A stretch of DNA of 64,000 bases from Terana coerulea. Taxonomy: Eukaryota; Basidiomycota; Agaricomycetes; Polyporales; Phanerochaetaceae. The stretch spans positions 1 to 64,000 of the forward strand of contig JAKOGH010000686.1 in assembly GCA_024811115.1 (NCBI GenBank). Direction: 5' to 3'. The position numbers were made by a program, and so were the translations under genes. Positions 1 through 11,358 of this stretch are shown piece by piece (positions within the stretch are counted from its first letter, which is position 1; each line of letters starts with the position of its first letter). The notes below the pieces were generated by a model that was given only the letters and a program-made list of their open reading frames with translations, searched no databases and was not told where the DNA came from.

Positions 1-2781
1 TGATATGAATCGGCCAGGAAATTCTTTGAGTCACTGTGAATGAGCTCGAAAGGTCGCGATGCTGCGTCGAAGGCGTTGGCGGGAAAGAGCAATTGTGCAT
101 CTTTCCTTGTGCGCAGCAGGAGCAGGGTGAGTCCGACTTGTGATAGTCGAAATCGGGACATTCCGTCGTTGCTGACGGAAGTTGACGTAGGATCGCTCAG
201 AGGGATGTCAAAACGTCTATGCATTATCTCGTCGCGAGACTAGCGCAAGGCTGTCTCGGTCAGTGTCTAAATAGTACGGCTGTTGCATTTGGATAAGCGG
301 CACAATGCAATAATTCCTGGCGATTATCACCGTCAAGGATTTCAAGTGGATTGCGTCGCCCTCAATTAACCGGTTCTGTCGTAGCAGCTGGCCAAGTGAG
401 ATTAGATTCATGTCTTTTTGTGAAGGCATGAGTGAACATTACGAGTAAGACTTTAATGCGTTCTACTTGCATGCAGCTAGGACGGTAGTTGATGACGGAG
501 TCACCTTCCTCAGAGATAGTTACATGCCCATTAGCCGTTTGAACGATAATTGGGTCAAATGTTCGCAAGTTGCGCAATAAACTTCTTTGACCGGTGAAGT
601 GGAAAGATGCTCCTGGTCGAGCAGCCAATCGCTTGATTTTGCAAGGTTTTTCCTTTGCAGCTCTGACACGCGTTAAATAACTTATTATGCACACATCGGT
701 CTGGATTTTGAAGGAAACCTGCTCCGTTCAATACAGTAGCATACATGTGGTATCTACTGCTTGTCCAGCCCGCCGAGACACTGCGCAATCAGCTGCAAGG
801 TATCGGTTAGTGGGGTGCACGAGTGCAGAGTTAGAGGGGCGTCACTCGAAGTACAGCGTCGATGATGTCCTGGTGGATCTCGATCGTCCATCAGGCATCC
901 GGCGGGCTTGGTCGTCAGCGTCGCTGTCGTTGTCCTCGTTTCCGAGGGACACGGCGTCCTCGATGTCAGGGTGGTCGCGGGCGTCGAAGCCGTCCTCCCT
1001 GTCGGCGACATTTGCATGTCGACCTCGTCGGACCAGATGATCGGCGAGGATTCGCGCGAGCTCGCGCTTGGCGGGGGCGAGAAGAGCTGCCCTCGACGAA
1101 CTCTGGCTCAGCAAACTTTACCGTTTGAGAGCGGCGTTGTTAGAGTCGATGCGGGCGTCGAGCTCGGCGATGCGAGCATCGAGCATGCGCTTGGCGTAGT
1201 CGAGGTCGGCCTGCTTGGCGCTGACGAGCCTTCTCTCGCGGCCTCATCTTCCCGGCCGGCAGTGGCGGCGAACTTCGCTTTCCTGGGCGACGGATAGCTT
1301 GACAAGCTGGTGTCGCTCGTCGGGCGTGTCGCGGCCTTCTGGTCGAGGGTTGAGCCCTTGTTCAGGGCGGCGTTTTGTCCGCGATCCACTGCTTGCGAGC
1401 AATCTTGCGGAGCTCTGCGGCCTCGCGAAGCTGGGCCTTATGCAGAGTCAGTGCTACGTCGTCACCGTCGAGGATTGCTAACAATTTAGTTAGCACGGGG
1501 AGATCATCGAGTGAACTCCTGCTGGAATTCTAACTCACGGACGGAGTTCCTCAGATTGCGGTGCTCGATATCTACGCATGGCGTCGGCCAGCGGTGAAGC
1601 GTTGTGCTCGTTGGCGTCGATAACCTCCCTCGAGGTCGGATGCGCTCACGGGACCCGGCGACTAGCTTCTCAGCAAGGGATAGTGCCTTCGCGGAGGCGG
1701 GGAACTAGTTGTTATTGCCGAGGTAGAGCTCGCTCTCCTTCAATGCGAGACTGAATTTCTTCGGCCGGATTTGGGGAAGCGGGATGGCGGGGCAAAGTCG
1801 TTCACCACCGGGATGACCGGGGCGGCGATGTAGGAGTGGCCGTGGTCGGCATCCTGGGCCCTGCCCTTGCCCTTGCCAGCGCGCTTGCCGCGCTGGGTCT
1901 TCTTGCCCTTACCGTTGCCGGCACCCGTCCCCTGCTGCTGCTGCTGCTGCCTTCGCAGGCGCTGCTGCTGCGCATGCTACTGCTGCCCGTTAGGGCGCTG
2001 CTGCTATTTGAACTGGGGATCCTTCCCTTGTTCTTGGCGGCGGTGACGGCGTTTAGCAGACTTCGGTCTGCTTGCGCTGGCCACCGGAAAGCTTTCGCTG
2101 TTCCATGCAGCGATGAGCTGCCTCCGTATTGCCTGGGATCGGGGCCCCAGCCGGTAGGAGTCTGCGATGTGTCTACCATTTTTTGGTTTAGCGTGGTGAC
2201 GGTGGCGATGTGCTTCATACCCTGGTGTCTTGAGATGAGGAGCATCAGTGTATGTAATCGTCCATGAGGCATGCGCTGCATCTGAGTGGTCGACGTGTGC
2301 CTGGATCTTGGCGATCGCAGGTGCTGGAGACTGATCCTCGGGGAGACGAGTTTCCAGGAGGCCTGAAATCAGCGTAGGCCGTGCAGAGTATTCTGGGTGT
2401 AGGTGGCCTCAAGGACTCGTACGGGGCCTTGGCTGTCGTTCGTTTTTACTGACTGTCCGATCTGGTATGTCAGTGAAGGGGATGAAGCCCATGGCCACGG
2501 GAGGTCGTCGTTGATCCAGTCGTCGAGCTTGTTGACGGCCCTGGAGTGCTCATGCTCGTTGCGGGCACCTACGCCAGAGGCGGGGAGCTCAGGCGTGGTT
2601 GGAGTGGCGGGGGCGAGCGGGAGCTGCCGGGACGGTCGGAATAAGACCGGGACCGTCGGCTGGGTCGTCAAGAGCTGACGAGAGATGCCCTGAGTGCCCA
2701 GGGAGCGACTTCAAGGTGTCGTTCAAGTGCTCCCAGTTAGTTCCGTCGAGGACGGGGACAAGCTTCTAGAGAGGAAGACAT
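1..2781 (-). pseudogene. Gag-Pol relic of copia A (gag, protease, pre-integrase)
   Basis: The presumed gag ATG is at 2781. Recognisable blocks in order on the minus strand are a gag N-terminus (about 2781-2370, containing NEHEHSRAVNKLDDWIND), gag core (about 2281-2150, TLNQKMVDTS), a Gln/Ser-rich low-complexity part made by CAG repeats (about 2050-1900), and a charged gag C-terminus (about 1390-1110). A retroviral-type protease region follows at about 640-590 (WLLD.GASFHFT), then a pre-integrase block at about 430-220 (NLISLGQLL). The blocks fall in different frames, so the polyprotein cannot be made. The same blocks occur in the same order in copia B. Confidence 0.75.
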
Positions 2782-3006
2782 TGCTGAGTTCTGTAGGAAC
2801 AGAACAGTCAGTGACGTACTGACATGGCTTTAGCCAAGGAGGGGCCTGGGGGCGCCCTGCCTGCTCAGCTTGCCGGCGCGGGCAGTGCGCTAGGTAGCGC
2901 AACCGTCGCGCACGATGGCAGCGAGTAGGTACAGGCGAGTTTACCAATGAGCTGGTTGTTGCTGCCAGTGACGGCGCAATCAACCGCGTCATCGGGGCTC
3001 ATAACC

Positions 3007-3299
3007 TGTAGAAGTGCAGCGCGTATAGCGGCGTACACTCCTACCGAGGCCTAGAGGAAGCTAGGATGGTTACTCACCTGTAGGTTGGTTGATACAGCAC
3101 GTTAGTGGGTTGAGAGTTGTAAGAGTCTTATTATGTATGGCGCAGAGAGCTGCCTTATATACAATACTGGGTGGCTGTACTACAAACAGACACAAATAGG
3201 TACTCAGGACAATAGACAATAGGCATCGTCATGGTGGAACCTGGTAGAACAATAGAGAAAATGTGAGCAGAGCGCTTACGGCGTCTATCTGACTCAACA
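3007..3299 (-). repeat. 5' LTR of copia A
   Basis: Read on the minus strand the LTR starts TGTTGAGTCAGATAG at 3299 and ends TCTACA at 3007, i.e. 293 bp with TG..CA ends. It is clearly alike to 5281-5572, including a TATATAAGGC promoter motif. The sequence directly downstream (GGTTATGAGCCC) is shared with copia B and is the candidate tRNA primer-binding site. Confidence 0.8.
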
Positions 3300-3882
3300 C
3301 AGTACTTGACCGGTGGGCGAAACCCACAGCCACAATATTTACGGACACCGGCCCGACAGGATGATATGTACTGAGAGGAACACTGTAAGGAGAACCAGGC
3401 TGTTTTCGCAAGGTCTTACCCCCTTCTTTGTCCTGCACTCGATCGTGTGTGATATACACCAGAAACGGTTTAACAGGCACACGAGCCATGTTGCATGAAT
3501 CAAGGAGATAGCCGTCGAATGACGCTCTGCGTGTTGATGCAACCGTGTCGGCCTTGACCTCCCGCGTCAATTCCACATACCGGCAGCACTACTATCCACA
3601 CCGTCGCCCGCCATCCTGGTCATTGACAACACTCAAGCCATGTTATATCCGATACTGTGTGCTTGACCTTTTCTCTGAACTTTCCGCTGCACTAACATTG
3701 CCACATCCTCCAGCCGTGCCTTTGAGGCTATCCTGAGTGCCGCATTGTTTCCTCGTTGCGTGTTGCACCTAAAGCCCCAAGCAGCGGGTATGTCCACCAT
3801 TGCTTATAATGCCTCACTGTCCTCAACTTCACAATTTGTAGACACTATCAAGGGCTCGATTAAGGTGTACAATGTGCGATGC
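3300..3882. other. Unassigned spacer between copia A and a solo LTR
   Basis: This is about 580 bp flanking the outer end of copia A's LTR. Several short open frames overlap on both strands, the longest about 115 codons, but none resembles a known domain and none is supported by splice structure. I see no repeat or promoter here. Confidence 0.4.
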
Positions 3883-4441
3883 TATCACAAAACTACAATA
3901 CTCACCTGCTGGGATGACTTGAAAGAGGTGGGGAAAGCAGAGGGACTTGAGTAGAGCTAGTAGAGTGGATATGAATCAACGATGTTGTTGAGTCTGAGGT
4001 TTAGCCCACAGACCAGCCTCCTTATATACATGTGTAGAGGGACCCCAGACACTACCTAAGACCTCTAATACCATATGCTGACTGATACAGTCAGGGTGAT
4101 GTCTGACTAAGGCTCCAGAGCATACCACCGCTCTAACTCCCTTATCAGATCTGACCTAGCTATCATGCTAACATCAACACTATCTAGATGTTCTAATCTA
4201 GCTACTATACACTACCAGTACACGATGTCATAGTGACCTCATAGTGAGGTCATAGTCTAAAACGAATCCAGAACTGAGTCCATAATCCTGTGTCCGTATG
4301 AGGCATATCCCTGATAACCATGCGTCCGTCGTGGCCAACTGATCAGCATCTTGTAATGCTGTTGTGACAACTGGGTAACGTGTCCCGTGACTTGATGTTA
4401 CATTCTAGCGCTGTAGACTAGCGCTGAGGGAAATTATGACA
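3883..4441 (-). repeat. Solo LTR, family S, copy 1 (TSD GATGC)
   Basis: A 559-bp unit lies between perfect 5-bp direct repeats GATGC (3878-3882 and 4442-4446). Read on the minus strand it begins TGTCATAA and ends TTTTGTGATA. Two other copies are at 8069-8631 and 18137-18699. The family differs from the copia A/B LTR. No internal retroelement sequence is attached, so this is a solo LTR left by recombination between the two LTRs of a full element. It contains a TTATATACATGTG stretch that could be a TATA region. Confidence 0.85.
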
Positions 4442-4687
4442 GATGCACGCAAAAGTTTACTCAAACTGTTATACAATACTAATCAATAGTCCTACCGCCA
4501 GATACAACTGAATTGAGCGTGGCTGTAGAAGGCAAAAGTTTTATTTGTTGAAGCATTCATTTGGTTGAAAAGGGCCATTGAACAAAGCCGAAAACACATC
4601 AGGGCATCCCGAGCGCGTGCATCATCCAACCACTGCTATCGCCACCCCTCTCATTCACAAAAGGATTCAGTCTATTACAGTCCAACA

Positions 4688-5280
4688 TACCTTTGAACAC
4701 AGACATCTGATGCCGCTTGGAGCTGATGAAGACTTTGTTGAATCGTGGTGTCAACTACTAGTGTTATGCACTCCGCCCAGCAAAGCCTATCCTTTCTGCC
4801 TTTGGAGACTCGCAGATGCACTTCATTGTCACTCTAAAGCAAGTAACAACATTCAGGACTGTGAAGAATGCGTGCAACATTATCTCAGATTTCTTGACAT
4901 TACCCCTCACGCCAGAGTCCCCACCTCAACACATTGTCCTCAACAACTTGGCGCTTGCATATTATTCCTGTTTCGAGCAGATTCATGATATAGAACATCT
5001 AAATCAGTCAATATTGCACGACCACGCAGCTCTCAAGTTATGCCCACTAGGGCACTCCGACCACTCAATGTCACTCAACAATCAGGGGAATTTGCTTGAG
5101 AGCGGATACAAGCGCATGGAAAACATTGGGAACTTTGACGAGGGCGATTGGGCACCACAGTGTAGCTCTTGAGTTGCACCCACCAGGGCACCCCAAGCAC
5201 TCCTTGTCACTCAACAATCTGGCCATTGCACTCATCCGCTAATATGAGCGCATTGGAAACCTTGCTGATCTTGACAAGGG
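4688..5280 (+). pseudogene. TPR-CHAT gene relic (N-terminus and first TPR units)
   Basis: The plus-strand translation matches the N-terminus of the intact TPR-CHAT gene at 54.4-58.0 kb. It includes the start block (MPLGADEDFVE against MSPGADVDVVE), the block WRLADALHC..ECVQHYLRFLDITP, and then TPR units (NNLALAYYSCFEQ, HDHAALKLCPLGH). It is frameshifted near 5145, has an in-frame stop near 5240, and is cut at 5280 by the LTR of copia B. The CHAT domain is absent. The relic is on the opposite strand to the three other family members in the window. Confidence 0.7.
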
Positions 5281-5572
5281 TGTTGAGTCAGATAGACACC
5301 ATAAGCACTCTACTCATATCTTCTCTATTGTTCTACCAGGTTCCACCATGACGATCTCTATTGTTTATTGTCCTGGTACCTATTTGTGTCTATTTGTAGT
5401 ACAGCCACCCTTTATTGTATATAAGGCAGCTCTCTGCGCCATACTCTAATAAGACTCTTACAACTCTCAACCCACTAACATGTGTATCTACCAACCTACA
5501 GGTGAGTAACCACCCTAGCTTCCTCTAGGCCTCAGTAAGAGTGTACACCGATGTACACGCTGCACTTCTACA
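5281..5572 (+). repeat. 5' LTR of copia B
   Basis: A 292-bp LTR starting TGTTGAGTCAGATAG and ending TTCTACA, matching copia A's LTR on the other strand. It contains a TATATAA box at 5418-5424 about 150 bp before the end. An apparent splice donor (CAGGTGAGT) near 5502 is conserved in copia A, which may suggest spliced transcripts. Confidence 0.8.
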
Positions 5573-5592
5573 GGTTATGAGCCCTGATGATG
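5573..5592 (+). promoter_or_regulatory. Candidate primer-binding site of copia B
   Basis: The stretch GGTTATGAGCCCTGATGATG begins immediately after the LTR end and is conserved at the same place in copia A (minus strand, about 3006-2987). Its position is right for a tRNA primer-binding site. I cannot name the tRNA. Confidence 0.4.
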
Positions 5593-5805
5593 CGGTTAAT
5601 TGCGCTGTCACTGGCAGCAGCAACCAGCTCATTAGTAAACTCGCCTGTATCTGTTCGCTGCCATCGTGCACAACAGTCACGCTCTTTAGCGCACTGTCTG
5701 CGCTGGGCAAGCTGAGCAGACATGAGGGTGCTCTTTAGGGCCCCTCCTTGGCTAAAGCTATGTCAGTACATTGTGCTGACTGTTCTGTCCCTATAAAACC
5801 GAACA

Positions 5806-8068
5806 ATGTCTTCCTTTCTCAAGAAGCTTGTCCCTGTCCTCGACGGAACCAACTGGGAGCACTGGAACAACACCTTGAAGTCATTCCTGGGCACTCAGGG
5901 AATCTCCCATCAGCTCACAACAACCTAGCCGATGGTGCCGACCTTAGTTCGCATTATTCCGGCAGCTCCTGCTCGCACCATAGTTGCAGCTGTGGGTACC
6001 ACCCCGGCCATCCCTGCGCTCCTTGCCTCTGGCGAAGTACCTGGTAACGAGCATGAGCACTCCAGGGCTGTCGACAAGCTTGACGACTGGATCAATAACA
6101 ACCTCCAGGTCATGGGCTTCATTTGCCTTCGCTTGACTTACTAGATCAGATAGTAGGTGAAGAATAAAATGATAGCCAAGGCCCTGTAAAAGTCTTTGCA
6201 GACTGCCTACACCCAAAACACTCTGGGTACGGCCTACACTGACTTCAGAGGCCTCCTAGAGACTCGCATCCCTGATGACCAGTCCCCAGCACCCACGATT
6301 GCCAAAATCCAATCTCACATCGACCGCCTTAATGCAGCCTATGTGGAAGTAGATGTGTACTTATACCTGATGCTCCTCATCTCGAAGACACCAGCGTATG
6401 GTGAGCACGTTGCCACTGTCAACACTCTAAATCAGAAGATGGTAGACACATCCCTGATCCCCCTACTTGCTGGAAGCCCTGAGCCCAAGCAGTATGGGCG
6501 GCAGATCATCGCTGCATGAGAGCAGCAGAAGCTTTCCGGTGGCTAGTAAAAGCAGACAGAGTCTGCTAAGCATGTCACTGCCATTAAGAACAAAGGAAAG
6601 GATCCCCAGTTCAAGCAGCAGCAGCAACTATAAGGGCAGCAGCAGCAGCAGCAGGACAGTGCTGGCAATGGCAAGGAAAAGAAGACCCAGCATAGCAAGT
6701 GCACGAGCAAGGCCAAGGATGCTGACCACAGTCAATTCTACATTGCCGCACCAGTTATCCCAGTGATGAACGACTTCGCCCCCGACGTGCCACTCCCCAA
6801 ATCTGAGGCCGAAGAAATTCAGTCTCACATCGAAGGAGAGCGCGAGCTCTGGCTCGCAAATGGCAACCAGTTCCCCACTTCCGCGAAGGCACTCGCTCTT
6901 GCTGAGAAGCCCAGAGTCGTCAGGTCCCAGGAGCACATCTGGACCCTCGAAGAGGTTGTCGACGCCAATGAGCACAATGCTCATTGCAGCGGACAGCATG
7001 CGGGACATCGAGCACTGCAACCTGCAGAACACAGTTCATGAGTTAGAATTCCAGCAGGAGTTCACTCTAGATAATCTCCCGCGCTAACTAAATTGTTAGC
7101 AATCCTCGACAAGGACGACAAGTTCCAGACGCTGCACAAGGCCTAGCTTCGAAGCCACAGAGCTCCGCAAGACTGCTCGCAAGCAGTGGATCGTGGACAA
7201 AAACGCAGCCCTAAACAAGGGCTCGACCTTTGACCAGAAGCATCATGGACACTTCCGATGAGAACGAAACCAGCTTATGAAGCTGGCTGTCACCCAGGAG
7301 AGCAAGTTTGCCGCCACTGCCGCCAAAGATGAGGCCGCTGGAGAAAGCTTGTCAGCGTCAAGCAGGCTGACTTCGACTACGCCGAGCACATGCTCAATGC
7401 CTGCATCGACTCGAACAACATCGCTCTTAAATGCAAGTTTGCTGAGCCGGAGTTTGTCGAGAGCAGCTCATCTCGCTCCACCAAGCACAGCTCGTGCGAA
7501 TCCTCACCAATCATCTGGTCTGACAAGGTCAATATGCAAATGTTGCTTGACAGGAGGACAGCTTCGACGCCCGCTGACCACTCTGATATCGAGGATGCCG
7601 TGTCCCTTCGGAAACGAGGACAGTGACGACAACGACAACAATTAGTATGCCGGATGTCTAATGGACGATCAAGAGATCCACCAGGACATCATTGATGTAT
7701 ACTTCGAGTACATCCCCTTTAACTCTATACTCATACACAACACTAACTGATATCCTGCAGCTGATTGCGCAGTGTCTTGGCAGGCTGGATTAAGCAGTAG
7801 ATACTACATGTATGCTACTGCATTGAATGGAGCTAGATTCCTTCAACAACCAGACCAATGTGTGCACAACAAGCTATTTAATGCGTGTTAGAGTTGCAAA
7901 GGTAAAACCTTGCAAAACCAAGTGACTGGCTGCTTGACTCTGGAGCGTCATTTCACTTTACCAGTCAGAGAAGTTTACTGCGCAACTTGCGCAACATTGA
8001 CCCAATTGTCATTCAAATGGCTAATAGGCATGTGACTATCTCTGAGGAAGGTGACTCTGTCATCAACT
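5806..8068 (+). pseudogene. Gag and protease portion of copia B
   Basis: The ATG at 5806 opens a typical copia gag start (SSFLKKLVPVLDGTNWEHW). An in-frame TAG at 5926-5928 replaces a CAG still present in copia A (2660-2662). Further gag blocks are at about 6050-6120 (NEHEHSRAVDKLDDWINN), 6410-6450 (TLNQKMVDTS), a CAG-rich Gln stretch at about 6610-6660, and a charged block at 6763-7041. A protease block at about 7925-7975 reads WLLDSGASFHFTSQRSLL, with the expected D-S-G active-site triad. The pre-integrase stretch then stops at 8068 where the solo LTR is inserted. Several frameshifts and stops are present. Confidence 0.75.
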
Positions 8069-8631
8069 TATCGCAAAACCCTATTACTCACCTGCTAGGA
8101 ATACTTTGAGGGGTTGGGGAGAGCAGGGGACTTTGAGTAAAGCGAGTAGAGAAGATATGAATCAACGATGTTGTTGAGTCTGGGGTGTTAGCTCTCAGAC
8201 CAGCCTCTTTATATACATGTGTAGAGGGACCCCAGACACTATCTAAGACCTCTAATACCATATGCTGACTGATACAGTCAGGTGATCCAAGACTAAGGCT
8301 CTAGAGCATACCGCGCTCTAACTCCCTTATCAGATCCTGACCTAGCTATCATACTAATATCAACACTATCTAGATGTCCTAATCTAGCTACTGTACACTA
8401 CCAGTACATGATGTCATACTGACTTCATAGTAGGGTCATAGTCTAGAACAAATCCAGAACTGAGTCCATGATCCTATGTCCGTATGAGGCACATCTCTGA
8501 TAACCATGTGTCCGTTGCATGGCCAACTGATCAGCATCTTGTAACGCTGTTGTGACGACTGGGTAACGTGTCCTGTGACTTGATGTTACACTCTAAGCGC
8601 TGTAGACTAGCGCTGAGGGAAATTTATGACA
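8069..8631 (-). repeat. Solo LTR, family S, copy 2 (TSD CAACT), inside copia B
   Basis: A 563-bp copy of the unit at 3883-4441, flanked by perfect CAACT repeats (8064-8068 and 8632-8636). It splits the copia B pre-integrase region, so it inserted after copia B did. Orientation is the same as the other two copies. Confidence 0.85.
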
Positions 8632-9639
8632 CAACTACTGTTCTAGCGCGATGAGCAGAATGATTAAAGTCTTACTGAAAATGTTCGACTCATGCCTTTA
8701 CAGAAGGACATGAATCTTATCTCGCTTGGTCAGCTGCTATGACAGAACCGGTTAATCGAGGGTGACACAACTACTTTAAAAATCCTAGATGGTGATAACA
8801 CGGGAATTATTGCAATTCATACCGCTTTATCCAAACGCAATGATATACTATTTAGACGCTGACCGAGACGGCCTTGCGCTAGTCTTGCATGAAATAATGC
8901 ATAGACGTTTTGGACATCCCTCTGAGTGGATCCTACATTAACTTCTGTCAGCAACAACGGAATGTCCTGATTTCGACTATAAAAAGTCGGATTCACCCTG
9001 CTCTGGCTGCACACAAGGAAAGATGCACAATCGCTCATTTCCGCTGACGCCTTGATGAGCATCGCGACCTTTTGAGCTCATTCACAGTGACTTGAAAGAA
9101 TTCCCAGTTAATTCATATTACCGGTACAAGTATATCATCACCTTTGTTAATGATTATATGTCGCAGGCATGGATTATTTGCCTAAGGCTAAAATCCGTTG
9201 CCATCCAAGTGACAAAGAACTTTCTTGCTATGGTTCAAAACCAGCATAAAGCTAGTGTTGAGAGCTGGATGTCGGATGCAGGAAGAGAACATAAGTCAAA
9301 CACATTCATTCAAATGCTAAAAGACACAGGGATTAAAATCCTAACTAGCGTTCCACACACCTCATAGCAGAATGGTTGTGCTAAGCAGTTCAATAGAACT
9401 CTCATGGACAAAGCCGAGGCTATGCACTTTACAGCTTGCATCCCTCCGTTATAGTGGGAATTTGCGGTTATGCACGCTATAGTGCTTTACAACCGCATTC
9501 CCGTTTCACAATTAAAATGGGTTACGCCTTACAAGGCACTCATGGGTGAAAAACCACGCATTGATAATATTCGCGTGTTTGGCTGCGGTGCATGGGTATT
9601 TATCCCTGCCGACGTTCGCAAGAACAAACTACAGCCTAA
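8632..9639 (+). pseudogene. Pre-integrase and integrase portion of copia B pol
   Basis: A pre-integrase zinc-binding block reads LHEIMHRRFGHPSEW at about 8884-8930. The integrase core follows (ITFVNDYMSQAWI, WMSDAGREHKSNTF) at about 9092-9367, and the conserved C-terminal block (YNRIPVSQLKWVTPYKAL, VFGCGAWVFIP) at about 9470-9630. Stops interrupt it: TGA at 8740-8742 stands where copia A has CGA, and there is a TAG before QNG near 9367 and another TAG near 9453. The frame is cut at 9639 by the CACTA element and resumes at 15951. Confidence 0.8.
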
Positions 9640-9653
9640 CACTATGTGCTCCG
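9640..9653 (+). repeat. Left terminal inverted repeat of CACTA element
   Basis: CACTATGTGCTCCG, 3 mismatches over 14 bases to the reverse complement of the right end. Directly preceded by TSD TAA. Confidence 0.85.
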
Positions 9654-10063
9654 ATCCTAGACATAATCACCAATCGCATCACCATGTAACGTGTGGATTG
9701 TAGCGAGCTGTCATAGACATTTTCACCCTAAGTCGGTAAGCGCCAGAGCGATCATTGGTGAATGTCCCCATGTAACGTCGGCTTTGATGTGGTGATTTCC
9801 CCCGTCAAATGTCCGAAATCGCCATGTTTGTACCAGCAGCCGGACAGCAAGACATGGGCATGATCACCAATCATTGTGGTGATTCTGCATCGTAGGATTT
9901 ATCATTACTATAACTGGTGATTTAAATGAGGCATATCACCGACGCAGCCTGTCGATTCTCACTATTTATTATGGTGTATAGTTCATATATATTGACCAGG
10001 AAAAACGCCACGTTACATGAGCTCGGTATTGTAATAGTATGAGTTGACAGTGTAGAATAGCGT

Positions 10064-11029
10064 TCAAATGGAGATACCGCAGTCTAAGCAAAATGAAAAC
10101 TGACGCTGTCTGATACCAACCAGACACACGGCTGTTGCAAGTAGGCTGGGGCCAAGACAATCTCGAGAGTAGTGTATTGCCGCCCGACGTCCGAAGTCGA
10201 CATCAGGCCGAGGTCGCTGGAGCTTGCTGGCGCGCAGCGCTGTGGCGGCCAGCGGTTCGAACGCTTTTGGATGTAGCCCTTGTTGACGGGCGTTCTTGCG
10301 CTTGTTCTGCATGTACGTCCTGGTGATCTGAGCGGTCGCCCAGTTGTTCTGGAACCGCTTCAACACAGGATGCTCCTTCTTAGCCTGTAACGGTATGGTG
10401 AATTTACGTCTGATACACTTCAACGAGCACACTTACTGACTTGTACAGCATGGACAGCTTCTCAGGGTCTTGAAGACGAAAGTCCTTCGTCCAATCGAGC
10501 TGCACGCAGGCAATGAGCTCGTGAATCTCACGCTGAACCGCCACCAAGATGTGCATCAGATTAGGTCATAGATTTCGAAACCAAAGCAGGACTTACTTGA
10601 ATCGCACCAAAGTCTTCCTTGCTCACGCCCATTGAATCACGAAGGTTGTAACTCCCGCGCGGCCTTGGAACCATGTCGGCATCGACATGTCCGGGTCGGT
10701 TTGTATCTTGGCCATCAATAGAGGCAGCAGGTGAGGGCGGCAATGGCAGCAAGTTGCTCTTGAATAGTGACACCTTGCTGCTCAACTTCAAGATGCAGCG
10801 CTGCAAGCTGAGCATCAAGGGCTAGGGAACAGGTGAGTTAACATCTCCCATGTCAGTCAAATGGTGTGCCATTGAATGTGACCTACTTTGTTTCTCAGCA
10901 GCATGTGCGAGGCGAAGTTGAGCCAGCTCTTCAACCAGTTGGTCTTTGGTAGGCTAGCAACCACCAGAATATGAGTGTTAGTGACCAAATAGATACGACA
11001 AGCGTAAGTAGACTTACCCCACGAACCAT
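10064..11029 (-). pseudogene. Coiled-coil accessory gene of the CACTA element (function unknown)
   Basis: The minus-strand ATG is at 11029. After a short first exon (MVRG) an intron leads into a leucine/glutamine-rich heptad-like region (KDQLVEELAQLRLAHAAEKQ, then LDAQLAALHLEVEQQ). A Pro/Asp-rich linker follows (about 10730-10620), then a conserved block split by two introns: SKEDFGAIQ, REIHELIACVQLDWTKDFR, and a C-terminal NNWATAQITRTYMQNKRKNAR at about 10380-10290. This basic, tryptophan-containing block recalls an unnamed protein family common in mushroom genomes (from memory, unchecked). One frame change near 10750 separates the coil from the linker. A DNA-binding accessory role like plant TnpA is only a guess. 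Confidence 0.5.
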
Positions 11030-11358
11030 GGGATATACTGATATGAATATTGGGGGTTTAGAGTGAATGAATGCGGTGCTGCGCAACAGAGTAGACAGCG
11101 TCGAGAGAAAATTGGAGGAATAAGGGCAAAAGTGAGTCAGACCGTTGCCTCAATGCACAGTGACAGTCAGCTTTGCACATGTTTGTGCAGATTGCAAGCC
11201 CGACGCCACTACCATGTGTAGCCAGTGGCGTACCTTAGGCACGTGCAGGTTGCGGTATCGCAGAAACGAGCACAGCGCACCTTGGACCGTGCCCGCTTAA
11301 CTCAACCCATTTGACCTGCACCCCTTTCCCATATTCCTGCTGCATTATCCCTTCTACC

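Larger units (their letters stand above)
1..3299 (-). mobile_element. Ty1/copia retrotransposon A (5' part, truncated by window edge)
   Basis: The element reads right to left. It has a 5' LTR at 3007-3299, a primer-binding-like stretch, a gag start at 2781 and gag-pol text to base 1, where the window ends inside the pre-integrase/integrase region. It shares LTR, gag and pol with copia B (5281 onward), so the two are one family in opposite orientation. The remaining pol and the 3' LTR lie outside the window. The coding region is broken by frameshifts. Confidence 0.85.

Noticed and set aside
1836..2267. Plus-strand frame resembling a leucine-rich membrane protein
   Set aside because: It is antisense to the CAG-repeat (poly-Gln) part of copia A gag; the leucines are CTG on the opposite strand.
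3229..3576. Minus-strand frame of about 115 codons
   Set aside because: It begins upstream of and runs into the copia A LTR; no domain and no related sequence elsewhere in the window.
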